Origin: Glaciecola flavus
Lineage (GTDB): Bacteria > Pseudomonadota > Gammaproteobacteria > Enterobacterales > Alteromonadaceae
NCBI RefSeq assembly: GCF_042646125.1
Contig: NZ_JBHRSW010000029.1
Coordinates: forward strand, 124,001 to 188,000
Direction: 5' to 3'
DNA: 64,000 nt
Positions 51,559-60,760 of this stretch are shown here, piece after piece. A program made the position numbers and the translations under genes. The notes beneath the pieces were generated by a model. It saw only the letters and a program-made list of their open reading frames with translations. It was not told the DNA's origin and searched no databases. The first letter of the stretch is position 1. Each line of letters begins with the position of its first letter.

Positions 51559-53292
51559 TTATATCCGACCCAAATTCATTTGTTTGATGCAGTAATCAAC
51601 GGCTCTGACGGTGAGCGCCATAAAGGTCAAAGACGGGTTTTGTGTGCCTGTAGAGCAATAGCTCGCACCATCAGTCACAAACAAGTTCGATACATCGTGA
51701 CATTGATTGTAGCGATTAAGTACGGATTCTTTGGGATCGTCACCCATCCGTGCTGTGCCGACTTCATGTATTGCGAGCCCCGGTGGTTTTTCATCGTAAT
51801 TGACGTATTTGGTAATATCTTTAATACCCGCGGTTTCCATCATTTCTACAATCGTTTCGACTGCATCATGCATCATGTCAGTTTCGTTTTTCGACCATTT
51901 ACAATCAATATGTAGTGTGGGCATACCCCATTTGTCTGCCTTGTTTTCATTTAGTCGAACATGGTTTTCAAAGCGCGGAAGCATTTCTCCTTGAGCGTAC
52001 ATACCAAAAAACCATTTACCGGGTTTGGTTAGTTTTTCTTTAAAGTCTGCACCGATACCTGCTTCAAAGCGCATATTCTGCCAGTTTTCTCTACCCACAT
52101 ATGTGCCCAGCGCATAACCTCTCAAGTAGTGTTTTTTGTACAACGAGGGTTTGTACTGAAAGTTTGGCATATACATACCGGTGGGTCGCCTACCCGAGTA
52201 ATACTCATCGTCAAAGCCTTCAATATAACCTCTTGCTCCCGCTCCATAGTTGTGATCCATGAGATAGTGCCCTAGCACACCAGAGCTATTGGCTATGCCA
52301 TTGGGAAAGTGTGACGATGTTGAATTTAACATGATTTGTGTCGTGCCGAGCGTAGAGGCACACATAAACACTACTTTGCCAAAATATTCCCTTGTTTCCA
52401 GTGTATTGTTGTCTATTACCCTGACGCCCCTCGCTTTTTTGGAAGTGGGATCATAGATGATGCTATGCACAACACTATTTGGCGCAATTGACAGACGTCC
52501 GGTTTTTGCCGCTGCCGGCAGTGTTGAGCTTAAGGTCGAAAAGTAGGCACCAAAAGAGCAGCCTTTTTGACATTCGTTTCGAGCTTGACAAGTTACTCGA
52601 CCTTGTTGCAAGTGCAACTCCGTTGGCTTGGTTAAATGTGCGGTTCTTCCCATCACCAAAAATCTATCGTTGTAAGCGCTTTCAATTTTGCGTTTAATCA
52701 ATTCCTCTGGTGAGGTCATCTCAAATGGAGGTAGGTACTCACTATCTGGAAGCTGCTCGATATTATCTTTGTTTCCGCTAATACCAACATACTTTTCTAC
52801 ATAGCTATACCACTGTTCGAGATCTTTGTAGCGAATTGGCCAGTCGATACCTATGCCGTCGTTTTTATTGGCTTCAAAATCGAAATCACTGAGCCTGTAT
52901 GATTGTCTGTGCCACAAAATTGACTTGCCGCCCAATTGATTGCCTCGTATCCACAAAAAGGGGGATGATTCTGGTGTGGAGTAAGGCAAATCACGGTCAT
53001 TGCCAAAAAAGTGCTTGGTCGCATCGTTAAAAGCGTAGCATTTTTCCTGTACTTGGTATTGTTGTTCGACCAGAAAGTTATTTACTTTGGTTCTGTGTTC
53101 AAATTGCCAAGGGCCTTTGTACTCACCTATATAGTCTTTGCGGTGTGTAACCACTGGGCCTCGTTCGATAATAAGGGTGCGTAAACCGCGTTCAGTGAAC
53201 TCCTTGGCAGCCCAACCACCGGTTATGCCAGAGCCAACGACTATAGCATCAAAATTTGTACTGCTTTTATCAATATAAATATCTTTATTCAT
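51559..53292 (-). CDS. GMC-family oxidoreductase
   Basis: 577 residues from MNKDIYIDKSST; the frame extends 13 codons into the upstream gene. It has the FAD-binding motif VVGSGITGGWAAKEF near the N-terminus and the C-terminal GMC motif HEVGTARMGDDP plus GTQNPSLTFMALT. Family members oxidise sugar alcohols, aldoses or gluconate. There is no signal peptide, but the preceding gene is a Tat-targeted gluconate 2-dehydrogenase subunit-3-like protein, so this subunit is probably exported with it. No cytochrome subunit gene is adjacent. Confidence 0.9.
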   Translation of the reverse strand: MNKDIYIDKSSTNFDAIVVGSGITGGWAAKEFTERGLRTLIIERGPVVTHRKDYIGEYKGPWQFEHRTKVNNFLVEQQYQVQEKCYAFNDATKHFFGNDRDLPYSTPESSPFLWIRGNQLGGKSILWHRQSYRLSDFDFEANKNDGIGIDWPIRYKDLEQWYSYVEKYVGISGNKDNIEQLPDSEYLPPFEMTSPEELIKRKIESAYNDRFLVMGRTAHLTKPTELHLQQGRVTCQARNECQKGCSFGAYFSTLSSTLPAAAKTGRLSIAPNSVVHSIIYDPTSKKARGVRVIDNNTLETREYFGKVVFMCASTLGTTQIMLNSTSSHFPNGIANSSGVLGHYLMDHNYGAGARGYIEGFDDEYYSGRRPTGMYMPNFQYKPSLYKKHYLRGYALGTYVGRENWQNMRFEAGIGADFKEKLTKPGKWFFGMYAQGEMLPRFENHVRLNENKADKWGMPTLHIDCKWSKNETDMMHDAVETIVEMMETAGIKDITKYVNYDEKPPGLAIHEVGTARMGDDPKESVLNRYNQCHDVSNLFVTDGASYCSTGTQNPSLTFMALTVRAVDYCIKQMNLGRI

Positions 53293-53306
53293 CGCTGTAT
53301 TCACTG

Positions 53307-53936
53307 CTAGTAGAAGTCTAAAGAGCCCCAAGATTTCGTATCTTGAGTGTTGGCAATGGAACCTTTGAATCCGCCGGGCACACCTTGGTAGTTTAGTGCT
53401 TTTGTGGCACCGACTTGAGACGTAAAATAAGCAAATACAATCAAGGCTTTTAAAAAGCTAAATTGCTTGTGATCACTTGCTACAAAATCATGCTCTGCTT
53501 CAATTTTTAAGAGCGTATCTTCTTTTTCTTGAGGCTTGAGTTCGGAAAAGGTTTGTTCGTACATGTGTTGACTGTACCAGTCAATCTTATTGATGATTTC
53601 CATGCAGTCAGTTTGTTGCTTGTTGGTGTGACAGTGGGTTAATTGATGCTCAATAAAACCATGACAATTTAACTCAGACGCACTCGGTGTGTCTGTTTTT
53701 GGTAAGACGGTATCGCAGATGTCTTTTAGTATCGTGACTTCGTAATCGGATAGCAAGGAGCCGTCTGTTGGCGGTGTCGGCCGCTGATGAACATATTTCA
53801 GACCCGTTGATATAGCACAGCCAGAGAGCACGGCAGTAGCTGCTGAAGTGCCTGCAATTTGGGTGAGTAATTTTAGAAAGTCGCGCCGTTCGATATGGCC
53901 GATATATGAGTCATCGTCAGAATATTTGTCTTGCAT
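53307..53936 (-). CDS. Tat-targeted gluconate 2-dehydrogenase subunit 3-like protein
   Basis: 209 residues with a twin-arginine signal (ERRDFLKLLTQIAGTSAATA) and a cysteine in LSGCAIS resembling a lipobox. The mature part, with LSDYEVTILKDICDTVLPKT, matches the small subunit found with GMC oxidoreductases. It lies 14 bp upstream of the GMC gene. It is inferred to carry that flavoprotein through the Tat pathway and anchor it in the periplasm. Confidence 0.88.
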   Translation of the reverse strand: MQDKYSDDDSYIGHIERRDFLKLLTQIAGTSAATAVLSGCAISTGLKYVHQRPTPPTDGSLLSDYEVTILKDICDTVLPKTDTPSASELNCHGFIEHQLTHCHTNKQQTDCMEIINKIDWYSQHMYEQTFSELKPQEKEDTLLKIEAEHDFVASDHKQFSFLKALIVFAYFTSQVGATKALNYQGVPGGFKGSIANTQDTKSWGSLDFY

Positions 53937-54103
53937 GCTTGTTTGCTCGTTTTACTGATAATCATGATCTAATGTCGAACTAGAGTATCTCACAAAGGTA
54001 TTAATACTAAAACATTATTGCAACATTATGTTTACATTGAACATGTCGGCACTACACTACAAACCATTCTTAGAATGGAATAATAATCAAAGATAAATAG
54101 CCT

Positions 54104-54709
54104 CTAATACAAATCGATTAAATCAATCGAACTATTCACCGCGGACGGTGCCGTGTAAGTGATGCAATAGAGTGGTCGAGGGGTAATACAATCGCTCGGG
54201 CCAATTGTAAGGTAGGTCTGAGATGTCAGTGATGGGTTACCGATGGTACCGGGAAACATGCCACTGGCATCAGAAAAGAAAGCACAAGAATTTAACAGCC
54301 CACCAAAAAAACTCGAACCAGTAAATACTTCTGTAACAGTAGTATCAACAGGCGCTAAGAGGGGAGTAGTATCTGTGTTTAGCAACGCGGCAAAATTAGC
54401 TGCAATCAGCGTTATTCCATCGGCGCTTCTTATGACTTCGTTTTGTGGGATCGAGTATAATGTAGGCATATCCAATACACGATCGCTCAAATTAATAGAA
54501 ATAAATGCTCGAGTTGTCGAGCTTGCAACGCTTGGTCTGTTTATGTCGCTTTGGCAAAATGCATCTGCCCCCGCTCGTGCGCCTATTGCTCCATTAGTCG
54601 TCGCGTCACTCACCCAAAGGCGGACATCAGCAATTGACTCGAAACTCAGTACTGCGAATATGCACGCAAAGAACTTCACTGTATTGACGTAGACTTCCGA
54701 ACGAATCAT
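54104..54709 (-). CDS. Secreted DUF1554-like protein
   Basis: 201 residues from the ATG at 54709, which starts an evident signal sequence (VKFFACIFAVLSFESIA); the frame is open further upstream but without reason to use it. The mature part opens DVRLWVSDATTNGAIGARAG, then ADAFCQSD, the DUF1554 pattern known from Leptospira and other bacteria, with two further Cys pairs (NSCAFFSD, SDCITPRPLYC) likely disulfide-bonded. Role unknown; an extracellular lectin-like fold is possible. Divergent from the exosortase-like gene. Confidence 0.7.
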   Translation of the reverse strand: MIRSEVYVNTVKFFACIFAVLSFESIADVRLWVSDATTNGAIGARAGADAFCQSDINRPSVASSTTRAFISINLSDRVLDMPTLYSIPQNEVIRSADGITLIAANFAALLNTDTTPLLAPVDTTVTEVFTGSSFFGGLLNSCAFFSDASGMFPGTIGNPSLTSQTYLTIGPSDCITPRPLYCITYTAPSAVNSSIDLIDLY

Positions 54710-54845
54710 TATGTGTCGTCTAAAATATTGATTTACCTTGTATTCATTGATTAAGTGTAGCGATTTGACGGGATCTTCGCAAGATTGAGAGGCGCGAGTT
54801 TTGTTCAATAGTTCGACAAAATTGTTAGTCAATCAACAATTCAAT

Positions 54846-56003
54846 ATGACTGCGGTAGGTAGTTTTGTTCCAGCATGCAGATACATGCGATCTTTACTTG
54901 TTATAGCCTTACTATTACATACATTTAAGCAAGCGTTCATGGCGGACTTCATTGCAAGCTTTTGTCGATTTGTCGCTTGGTTGTTGTGGAAAAATGCTCA
55001 GCTTGTAACAAAAGACCTAAGCTTACATCAAACTACTGTTTACCAGTATTCGGTAGAGTACGGTTTAAACATCGTGCCGAGCTGTTTAGCGCTCAGTTTT
55101 ATTGCTGTGTATATTGGTTTGGTCGTATTGACGCCCTTTAGCATTAAACGCTGGTTTATCGCAATACTAGCAGGGGTACTAGCAATTTTTATTTTTAACC
55201 AATGCAGATTGTTTGTATTGTTGATGATAAGGATTCATGCGCTACCGACTACATTCAATGACTTTCATGTCTATGCTTTTCCCGTCATCATGTCATTATT
55301 TTTAGTATGTATAGCGATTGGACTACTAATTTTTTACAAAGAAACTACGAAGCGCAGTGATGGACGTTTTGTGCTACATCAACTCGTAAAATTTGTGTTG
55401 GTGTGTTCGTTGGTGATGTTTTTGTGGCATGTTTACTTGATTGACTGGGTAGTAAAAATCGTACCCTCGTTAGCCCAACTCGGCATTTCTTTGTTGGATG
55501 AGAATTGGCAAACGAGCATAAAAGAAGAAGTCAGTCAATATATGCTTTTTTTGCGCTCTGGGCTTTACGCTGCCAGTAGTGAAGTGAGTACCGAACTTTA
55601 TCGGCGTGTGGTATTAAAAAATGAGACGGTTCATGCGGTCTATTTGTATAACGTACTCATGTCGATGCCAATGTTGCTCGCTGTAGTAATTAGCGCCCGA
55701 GTAAGGTTAATGAAAGCCTTATTAATACTGAGCTTACCATTGCTTGTTACCACGCTTGTTGTGATTTTGAGCTATATAAACATTGTTATGGTATTTGATC
55801 AAAGTGTTCAATATCCAGCGGTACAGCTATCGGCAACGCATGTTGCTCCAATGAGTAAAAACAGTTTTCATTCACCCGAATTAAATCAAATGCTGATTAG
55901 TTTGTTGATACTGGGTTCTACTTTGTATCTACCTGCTATATTAGCGGCAAAACAGATTGCGGTTGGTGCACCAAGCCGCAAGCCTATGACATATTGTATC
56001 TAA
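54846..56003 (+). CDS. Exosortase/archaeosortase-like membrane protein
   Basis: About 385 residues (start uncertain: TTG 54801, ATG 54846 or ATG 54885). About eight membrane helices. The first half fits the exosortase plan: NIVPSCLAL with Cys80, FNQCRLF with Arg121 and FNDFHVYAF with His141 (numbered from 54846), each at the end or start of a helix. This Cys-Arg-His set is the proposed protease/transpeptidase triad of EpsH-type enzymes. The C-terminal 200 residues are a separate membrane segment. No PEP-CTERM-tailed substrate was found in the window, so the partner is unknown. Confidence 0.65.
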   Translation: MTAVGSFVPACRYMRSLLVIALLLHTFKQAFMADFIASFCRFVAWLLWKNAQLVTKDLSLHQTTVYQYSVEYGLNIVPSCLALSFIAVYIGLVVLTPFSIKRWFIAILAGVLAIFIFNQCRLFVLLMIRIHALPTTFNDFHVYAFPVIMSLFLVCIAIGLLIFYKETTKRSDGRFVLHQLVKFVLVCSLVMFLWHVYLIDWVVKIVPSLAQLGISLLDENWQTSIKEEVSQYMLFLRSGLYAASSEVSTELYRRVVLKNETVHAVYLYNVLMSMPMLLAVVISARVRLMKALLILSLPLLVTTLVVILSYINIVMVFDQSVQYPAVQLSATHVAPMSKNSFHSPELNQMLISLLILGSTLYLPAILAAKQIAVGAPSRKPMTYCI

Positions 56004-56194
56004 TTATTTTTGTTTATCGCATCGACCACTTTTTGTGTGCGACGATCGGCGTAATAGCCATGCACAACGATTAAGGCATGAATCACACCGGGAATGTAAA
56101 ACAACAAGGTAAGAATAAGGTTTAGTAGTGCTTGGATTGGTTTACCACAAAACAACACAGCAATAGGTGGAATAATTGCTAACAAATAACGCAT
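56000..56194 (-). CDS. YqaE/Pmp3 family small membrane protein
   Basis: 64 residues with two membrane helices: LLAIIPPIAVLFCGKPIQ and LILTLLFYIPGVIHALIVV. The PPIAVLF...LTLLFYIPGVIHA pattern defines the Pmp3/YqaE proteolipids, linked to membrane potential and stress in other organisms. Its stop overlaps the end of the exosortase-like gene by 4 bp in convergent orientation. Confidence 0.92.
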   Translation of the reverse strand: MRYLLAIIPPIAVLFCGKPIQALLNLILTLLFYIPGVIHALIVVHGYYADRRTQKVVDAINKNN

Positions 56195-56254
56195 GTTAAT
56201 GTTCCTTTTTAGTTATGCGCTCATACTCACGAAAATTAACTATTAAGTCAACAT

Positions 56255-56785
56255 TTAGCTAAGCAGTTTGTTCAATACAATCTGGGAAAGCGTTTCAAGC
56301 TTAAGTGTGCCATCGAGCTTATGCACGTTTTCGTCTGGCGTAATGGCTTCAAAGCTATCAAATTGACTTTGCAGCAAATCTGGGTTGAAAAAATGCCCCT
56401 CAAATTGCGTTCTTGAAGCGAGTCTTTGCTCAAGTATTGCATAGGGCACATCTAACAAAAAACACTGCGTGTTTTTACTGCAATCGATAATGCGTTTACG
56501 TTGACGCGTCTTTAAACCCGAGTAGGCGAGCACACATGACTGGTGATTGCCCAGAGTAGCTAGAATATGTCTTTTTAAGCGCGTGATCCAAGCATCGCGA
56601 ATACCGTCATTCAAGGGGATGCCGGCAGACATCATTTCTTTGGCTTCATCAGAGTGATGATCGTCCGCATCCACGTACTCTGCCTCTAAATCAGTCGCGA
56701 TTTGCTGCGCTAAAGACGACTTACCGGTGCCACTGACGCCCATAATGACGATCAATGAGTCTTTAACTGTGGTCAATGTAGTCAC
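56255..56785 (-). CDS. gntK: Gluconokinase
   Basis: ATP-dependent phosphorylation of gluconate to 6-phosphogluconate. 176 residues with P-loop MGVSGTGKSSLA, VDADDHHSDEAKEMMSAGIP (substrate lid), CVLAYSGLKTRQR and EGHFFNPDLLQSQF, all typical of the GntK family. It is 26 bp downstream of the GH94 phosphorylase, which supports gluconate as a product of that enzyme. Likely part of the LacI-controlled operon starting at 60523. Confidence 0.94.
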   Translation of the reverse strand: MTTLTTVKDSLIVIMGVSGTGKSSLAQQIATDLEAEYVDADDHHSDEAKEMMSAGIPLNDGIRDAWITRLKRHILATLGNHQSCVLAYSGLKTRQRKRIIDCSKNTQCFLLDVPYAILEQRLASRTQFEGHFFNPDLLQSQFDSFEAITPDENVHKLDGTLKLETLSQIVLNKLLS

Positions 56786-56811
56786 AATATGGTTCTCATA
56801 AGGTATATAAG

Positions 56812-59211
56812 CTAATCATGAGGCACGACTAAGGTGATAAGGTAGGTTTGATTTTCAACAAACCCCGATACCTCATTTCCTTTGACATTTAAGTTATTCG
56901 CATCAGTGGACAGCGTAAATTGTTTCCCCCGCTTAATATTAATACGTACATTTGCATTGTAGATTTTTTTGCTTATTGAGGCTGATTCCCAAGTGCTAGG
57001 TAAGTTTGGTTGTAGCGTCAGCTTACCTGAATGCTGTTGCAAACCAAATAAGCCCTCAATGATACTTCGATAAAACCATGCACAGGTACCAGTGTTGAAC
57101 AAGTGACTTGAACGTCCAGCCGCTTCGGGTAGTTGATGATAAGCGCCGCGAAAATAATTTGGAATGAAGTTGGGTAACTGACCGCGTTTTAAGCAATCGT
57201 GTGCGCTGACCAACATGCTGGCAAGTACTTCATAGGCGATGTCCTTACTTTTTGTTAATGTCCTAGCGGGTTCTTGTGTATACAGCGCATAGGCATAAAA
57301 GCTTGCAGCATGGTTGTATATTGAGCCGTTTTCAGCAGTACCGGGAAATTTTTGAGTGACACGTCCAATGCGCTCGTCCATTTGCGTATAGGCAGGGGCT
57401 AGCATACAGTAGCCATAGGGTGTTTTTAGTTTTGCCTCGACTGCAGTCAATATTTTTTCGGTTTTGTCTTGTGAAGCAGCACCACTGAGTATGGCCCAAG
57501 ACTGTGGATTTAAGAATATTTGCCCTTCTTTATCTTTTGCAATGCCAAATTTTTCGTCGCCGTCTGTGATGCCTCGGGCATACCAATTTCCATCCCAGCC
57601 TAAGTCATTGCATGCGTCGTTCAATGTTTGTTGAGCATCTTGCCATTTTTGCGCTTTTTCGTGCTGTTGGATTGTGCCTAATATCTTTGCCCAAATACCC
57701 ATCGCATAAGCACTGGCAAGGCTTAACCAAAAACTGACGCCTTTTCCACGGATACCCACCATGTTCATAGGATCACACCAATCCCCTTGCTTGATAAGGC
57801 TTAAGTTTCGATGATCTCTTTGTGACCATAAGTACTCGCAGGCACGCTCCAAATGTTCCTCAACACTATATGGTTTTTTATCATCCGAGAAAGCCAGTGT
57901 TTCAGCCAAAATCGAGTAGTCATTGGTTTCATTTAAGTAGAGCTCGACAAAAGGAAACAACCATACGTTATGATCACTGTGGGGCACTTGGTTGATGTAT
58001 TTTAGTTCGGCATCTTTGTGCAACAAGATACCATCAGGCATTGCGCCATTTTTATTCTGTTGGCTTAAGGCAAGTAGTAGATTTTTCTTTGCTAACTTGG
58101 GGTGAAGCCAAATACTCGACAAGTGATCTTGTAAAAAGTTACGTGTTTGCGGGTCTGTTGTCAGGCGATCACTTTCTATATGGTATGAAAGTTGTCGCGG
58201 CAACCATGTGTTGACCATTTGGTTGAGCGTGTTGTCGGGCGTTTCGATACTGATGCCACTGTTGATATGAGCGGGTCGAGCCGTGTTGTGTTTGCTTAGC
58301 CGGTTTTTAAGTTGCATTGCATGAGCCTCATTTTTACAAGGGCCAAACAACCAAGATAACTTTACTTTTTGTGAAGCTGGTACACTGATTTTGTGTTGCA
58401 AAACCGCTATCGGCGTTTCATAAAGAGCGCTGGAGTTAAACAGCGTACTTTGCATGATGGCATCCGGACAATGCATGTGCCCTTCACCCAAAAATTGCGG
58501 CGTCGAAGTATCGTAACTTTCAATAGGTGCATCAGCAATAAGCACCGTTTTGTCCATCGAGGCTTTTATTTTTGGGTAGTCTTCTGCCTTTTGATAGGGC
58601 GTGATGTATTCGGCCATTACGCCGTTTAGTTGAGGTATGAAGCGAGCCGACTGATTCATCCAAGAGGCGTAGCCTATGCTAAAGCAGGGGTAGATATCGA
58701 TGTATGTGTCTTGGTCACCGAGGTTAATAAGCTCCAGACGCCAATCCTCTAGCGCGATATCTTCAGCGAGTTTTACCTCAAGAAGAAATCGTAAGTTGTC
58801 TTTTTCTACCTCCCATCGCAAGGCATCTTGTTTTTGTATAAACGTGAATTTATCGAGTTTCTGCCTTGTGGGTTCGTACGGCAATGAAAACAAACTACCG
58901 TTGTTTAGTTTAATATAAAAAAAACGTCCAGGGTGACCAGCGTAATAGTGGTGCTCAGGTTGCAAAAATGTCTTTGCTTCAAAACTCTGCCCGTAGGCGT
59001 ATTTCGCGGGTTCTGGTTGCATATGCAAAGCATTGGCGAAGCCGCGACAAGTCATTTGGAACATCATTTTTTTGTTCCACAAGTAACCCGTGGCATTGGG
59101 CATCGACAAGGGGCTGTGTAAATGTATTTCGTCTTGGCTGCGATTTACCCCGTCACTTGAAATATAGGAAAACACGGCTTTATTGATATTCTGGGTCACG
59201 TCTACGCTCAT
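56812..59211 (-). CDS. GH94 disaccharide phosphorylase, probably cellobionic acid phosphorylase
   Basis: About 799 residues. An N-terminal beta-sandwich (about 1-285), a linker and an (alpha/alpha)6 barrel (about 330-720) as in GH94. The barrel holds LQDHLSSIWLHP and the catalytic-acid motif KQGDWCDPMNMVG; YFRGAYHQLPEAAGRSSHLF follows late. Phosphorolysis by this family gives glucose 1-phosphate. The downstream gluconokinase suggests the other product is gluconate, i.e. cellobionate as substrate; this rests on context and the motif, not on an alignment. Overlaps the transporter gene by 32 bp. Confidence 0.85.
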   Translation of the reverse strand: MSVDVTQNINKAVFSYISSDGVNRSQDEIHLHSPLSMPNATGYLWNKKMMFQMTCRGFANALHMQPEPAKYAYGQSFEAKTFLQPEHHYYAGHPGRFFYIKLNNGSLFSLPYEPTRQKLDKFTFIQKQDALRWEVEKDNLRFLLEVKLAEDIALEDWRLELINLGDQDTYIDIYPCFSIGYASWMNQSARFIPQLNGVMAEYITPYQKAEDYPKIKASMDKTVLIADAPIESYDTSTPQFLGEGHMHCPDAIMQSTLFNSSALYETPIAVLQHKISVPASQKVKLSWLFGPCKNEAHAMQLKNRLSKHNTARPAHINSGISIETPDNTLNQMVNTWLPRQLSYHIESDRLTTDPQTRNFLQDHLSSIWLHPKLAKKNLLLALSQQNKNGAMPDGILLHKDAELKYINQVPHSDHNVWLFPFVELYLNETNDYSILAETLAFSDDKKPYSVEEHLERACEYLWSQRDHRNLSLIKQGDWCDPMNMVGIRGKGVSFWLSLASAYAMGIWAKILGTIQQHEKAQKWQDAQQTLNDACNDLGWDGNWYARGITDGDEKFGIAKDKEGQIFLNPQSWAILSGAASQDKTEKILTAVEAKLKTPYGYCMLAPAYTQMDERIGRVTQKFPGTAENGSIYNHAASFYAYALYTQEPARTLTKSKDIAYEVLASMLVSAHDCLKRGQLPNFIPNYFRGAYHQLPEAAGRSSHLFNTGTCAWFYRSIIEGLFGLQQHSGKLTLQPNLPSTWESASISKKIYNANVRINIKRGKQFTLSTDANNLNVKGNEVSGFVENQTYLITLVVPHD

Positions 59212-60523
59212 CAAGTTCTTGTTGATACTTTGCTAGGGCTGCGTCGTCTAAGTTGTAAAAATACAAAAACGCTATAGAAAGAAAGGCAAAGAAGCCAGGA
59301 ATTAACGTCATCAACAATACAATACCGTGGATTGAGCCTGCGTTTTGTTCAGCATTGGCGGTGTAGCCAAGATAGCCCAACACATAGCCAATCGTGGCGC
59401 CCGCTATTGCGCCCCCAAGTTTTTGTGAAAAAGCGGCCGCTGCAAACACCATTGCCGTAGAGCGTCTCCCGTTTTTCCATTCGCTATAATCAGCCGTATC
59501 AGCGTACATGGAAAAAACTAATGGTGACTTAGGTCCTAAGCAAAGTCCGATGCCTATTTGGATGGCGAACGCCAAGATGACACTGTCGCTTGGAATAAAG
59601 TAGAACAGTACTGAAAGCAAGGTAACACCTAACATCAGCGTAATCAGTAGGCGACGTTTATCTATGAATGACGTGAGCAAGGGCGTGGCGGCGGCACCGA
59701 TGCCGAGAGATATCAAATAAGCACCGCTGAACATACCGATAAGATCTTCTCTTTCCAGCACATATTTAAAGTAAAAAGTGCCGACACTCCCGCGAATCGA
59801 AATAGTCAACATGATGATAAGTGCTATACAAAACAAGATTAACCAAGGCTTGTTTGAAAACAGGTCAAGGATGTCCTGTTGCGGTTTGGCCTGTTTTTTT
59901 GGCGCTTGCACGCGTTCTTTGCACGTTAAGAAAGTGACAAAAAATAAGCCACCGGCGATGAGGCCATAAAGCCCCATGGTTAATTGCCAGCCCAAGACTT
60001 CATTGTCGCCGCCGAAAGACTCTACCCAAAATGGCGTCATAAAAGCGACAATCGTCCCACCTGAGAATGCACCGACAAATCGGAAACTACTCAAGGTTGT
60101 TCGTTGCTGTGTATCTTGCGTAATAACACCAAGTAAAGCGCCGTATGGCACATTAATAAAGGTGTAGGCCAGCATCATGAATATGTAAGTACAGTATGCC
60201 CATATCAGTTTGCCCCCATCATTCAAGTCGGGAACGGTAAAAGTGAGCACCCCCGCTGCTGCAATGGGGATAATTCCCCAAATTAGGTATGGCCGGTATT
60301 TCCCCCACTTAGTGTTTGTTCTATCTGATAGTGCACCCATCATCGGATCGGTAAATGCATCGATGATGCGGGTAACAAGCATCATCGTGCCGACTGCCGC
60401 TGCTGGAATACCAAAAACGTCTGTGTAAAAAATAAAAAGGAAAACGTCAAAAACGCGCCAATAAAAATTTGAGGCAATATCGCCACAGGCATAACCTGCT
60501 TTTTCTTTGAGGGATAACTTCAT
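59180..60523 (-). CDS. MFS sugar transporter of the GPH (MelB/XylP-like) family
   Basis: 447 residues, 12 predicted membrane helices. The GPH signature after helix 2 reads DAFTDPMMGALSDRTNTKWG, then KYRPYLIWG, and a cation-site-like start EKAGYACGDIASNF is present. GPH members carry glycosides with Na+ or H+. In this operon it is expected to import the GH94 substrate. It is the first gene of the leftward operon; two LacI-type operators lie in the 237 bp upstream. Confidence 0.92.
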   Translation of the reverse strand: MKLSLKEKAGYACGDIASNFYWRVFDVFLFIFYTDVFGIPAAAVGTMMLVTRIIDAFTDPMMGALSDRTNTKWGKYRPYLIWGIIPIAAAGVLTFTVPDLNDGGKLIWAYCTYIFMMLAYTFINVPYGALLGVITQDTQQRTTLSSFRFVGAFSGGTIVAFMTPFWVESFGGDNEVLGWQLTMGLYGLIAGGLFFVTFLTCKERVQAPKKQAKPQQDILDLFSNKPWLILFCIALIIMLTISIRGSVGTFYFKYVLEREDLIGMFSGAYLISLGIGAAATPLLTSFIDKRRLLITLMLGVTLLSVLFYFIPSDSVILAFAIQIGIGLCLGPKSPLVFSMYADTADYSEWKNGRRSTAMVFAAAAFSQKLGGAIAGATIGYVLGYLGYTANAEQNAGSIHGIVLLMTLIPGFFAFLSIAFLYFYNLDDAALAKYQQELDERRRDPEYQ

Positions 60524-60593
60524 TGTATTTCCATAGCCAACTCGCCACGTAAGAGGCAGTAAGTTGTGGTCAATAATTTACTAAATGCAAAAT

Positions 60594-60607
60594 TGTAAGC
60601 GCTTTCA
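60594..60607. promoter_or_regulatory. LacI-family operator 1
   Basis: TGTAAGCGCTTTCA has the AAGCGCTT palindromic core typical of LacI/GalR operators. It is 71 bp upstream of the transporter start. Confidence 0.75.
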
Positions 60608-60682
60608 TTTTTGAATAATTCTTAGTGTTCGCATAGCATACGTTTGATCGCTAACTACGCGTCATTTTGTCTCAAAACAAAG

Positions 60683-60696
60683 TGAAAGCGCTTCCA
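60683..60696. promoter_or_regulatory. LacI-family operator 2
   Basis: TGAAAGCGCTTCCA shares the core of operator 1, 89 bp away and 65 bp upstream of the LacI gene. Two sites could allow looping and autoregulation. Confidence 0.75.
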
Positions 60697-60760
60697 AACT
60701 ATCTAAACTCTAGATAATATGCAACATAAATATAAATTTAATTTAAATACAAATTAACAA

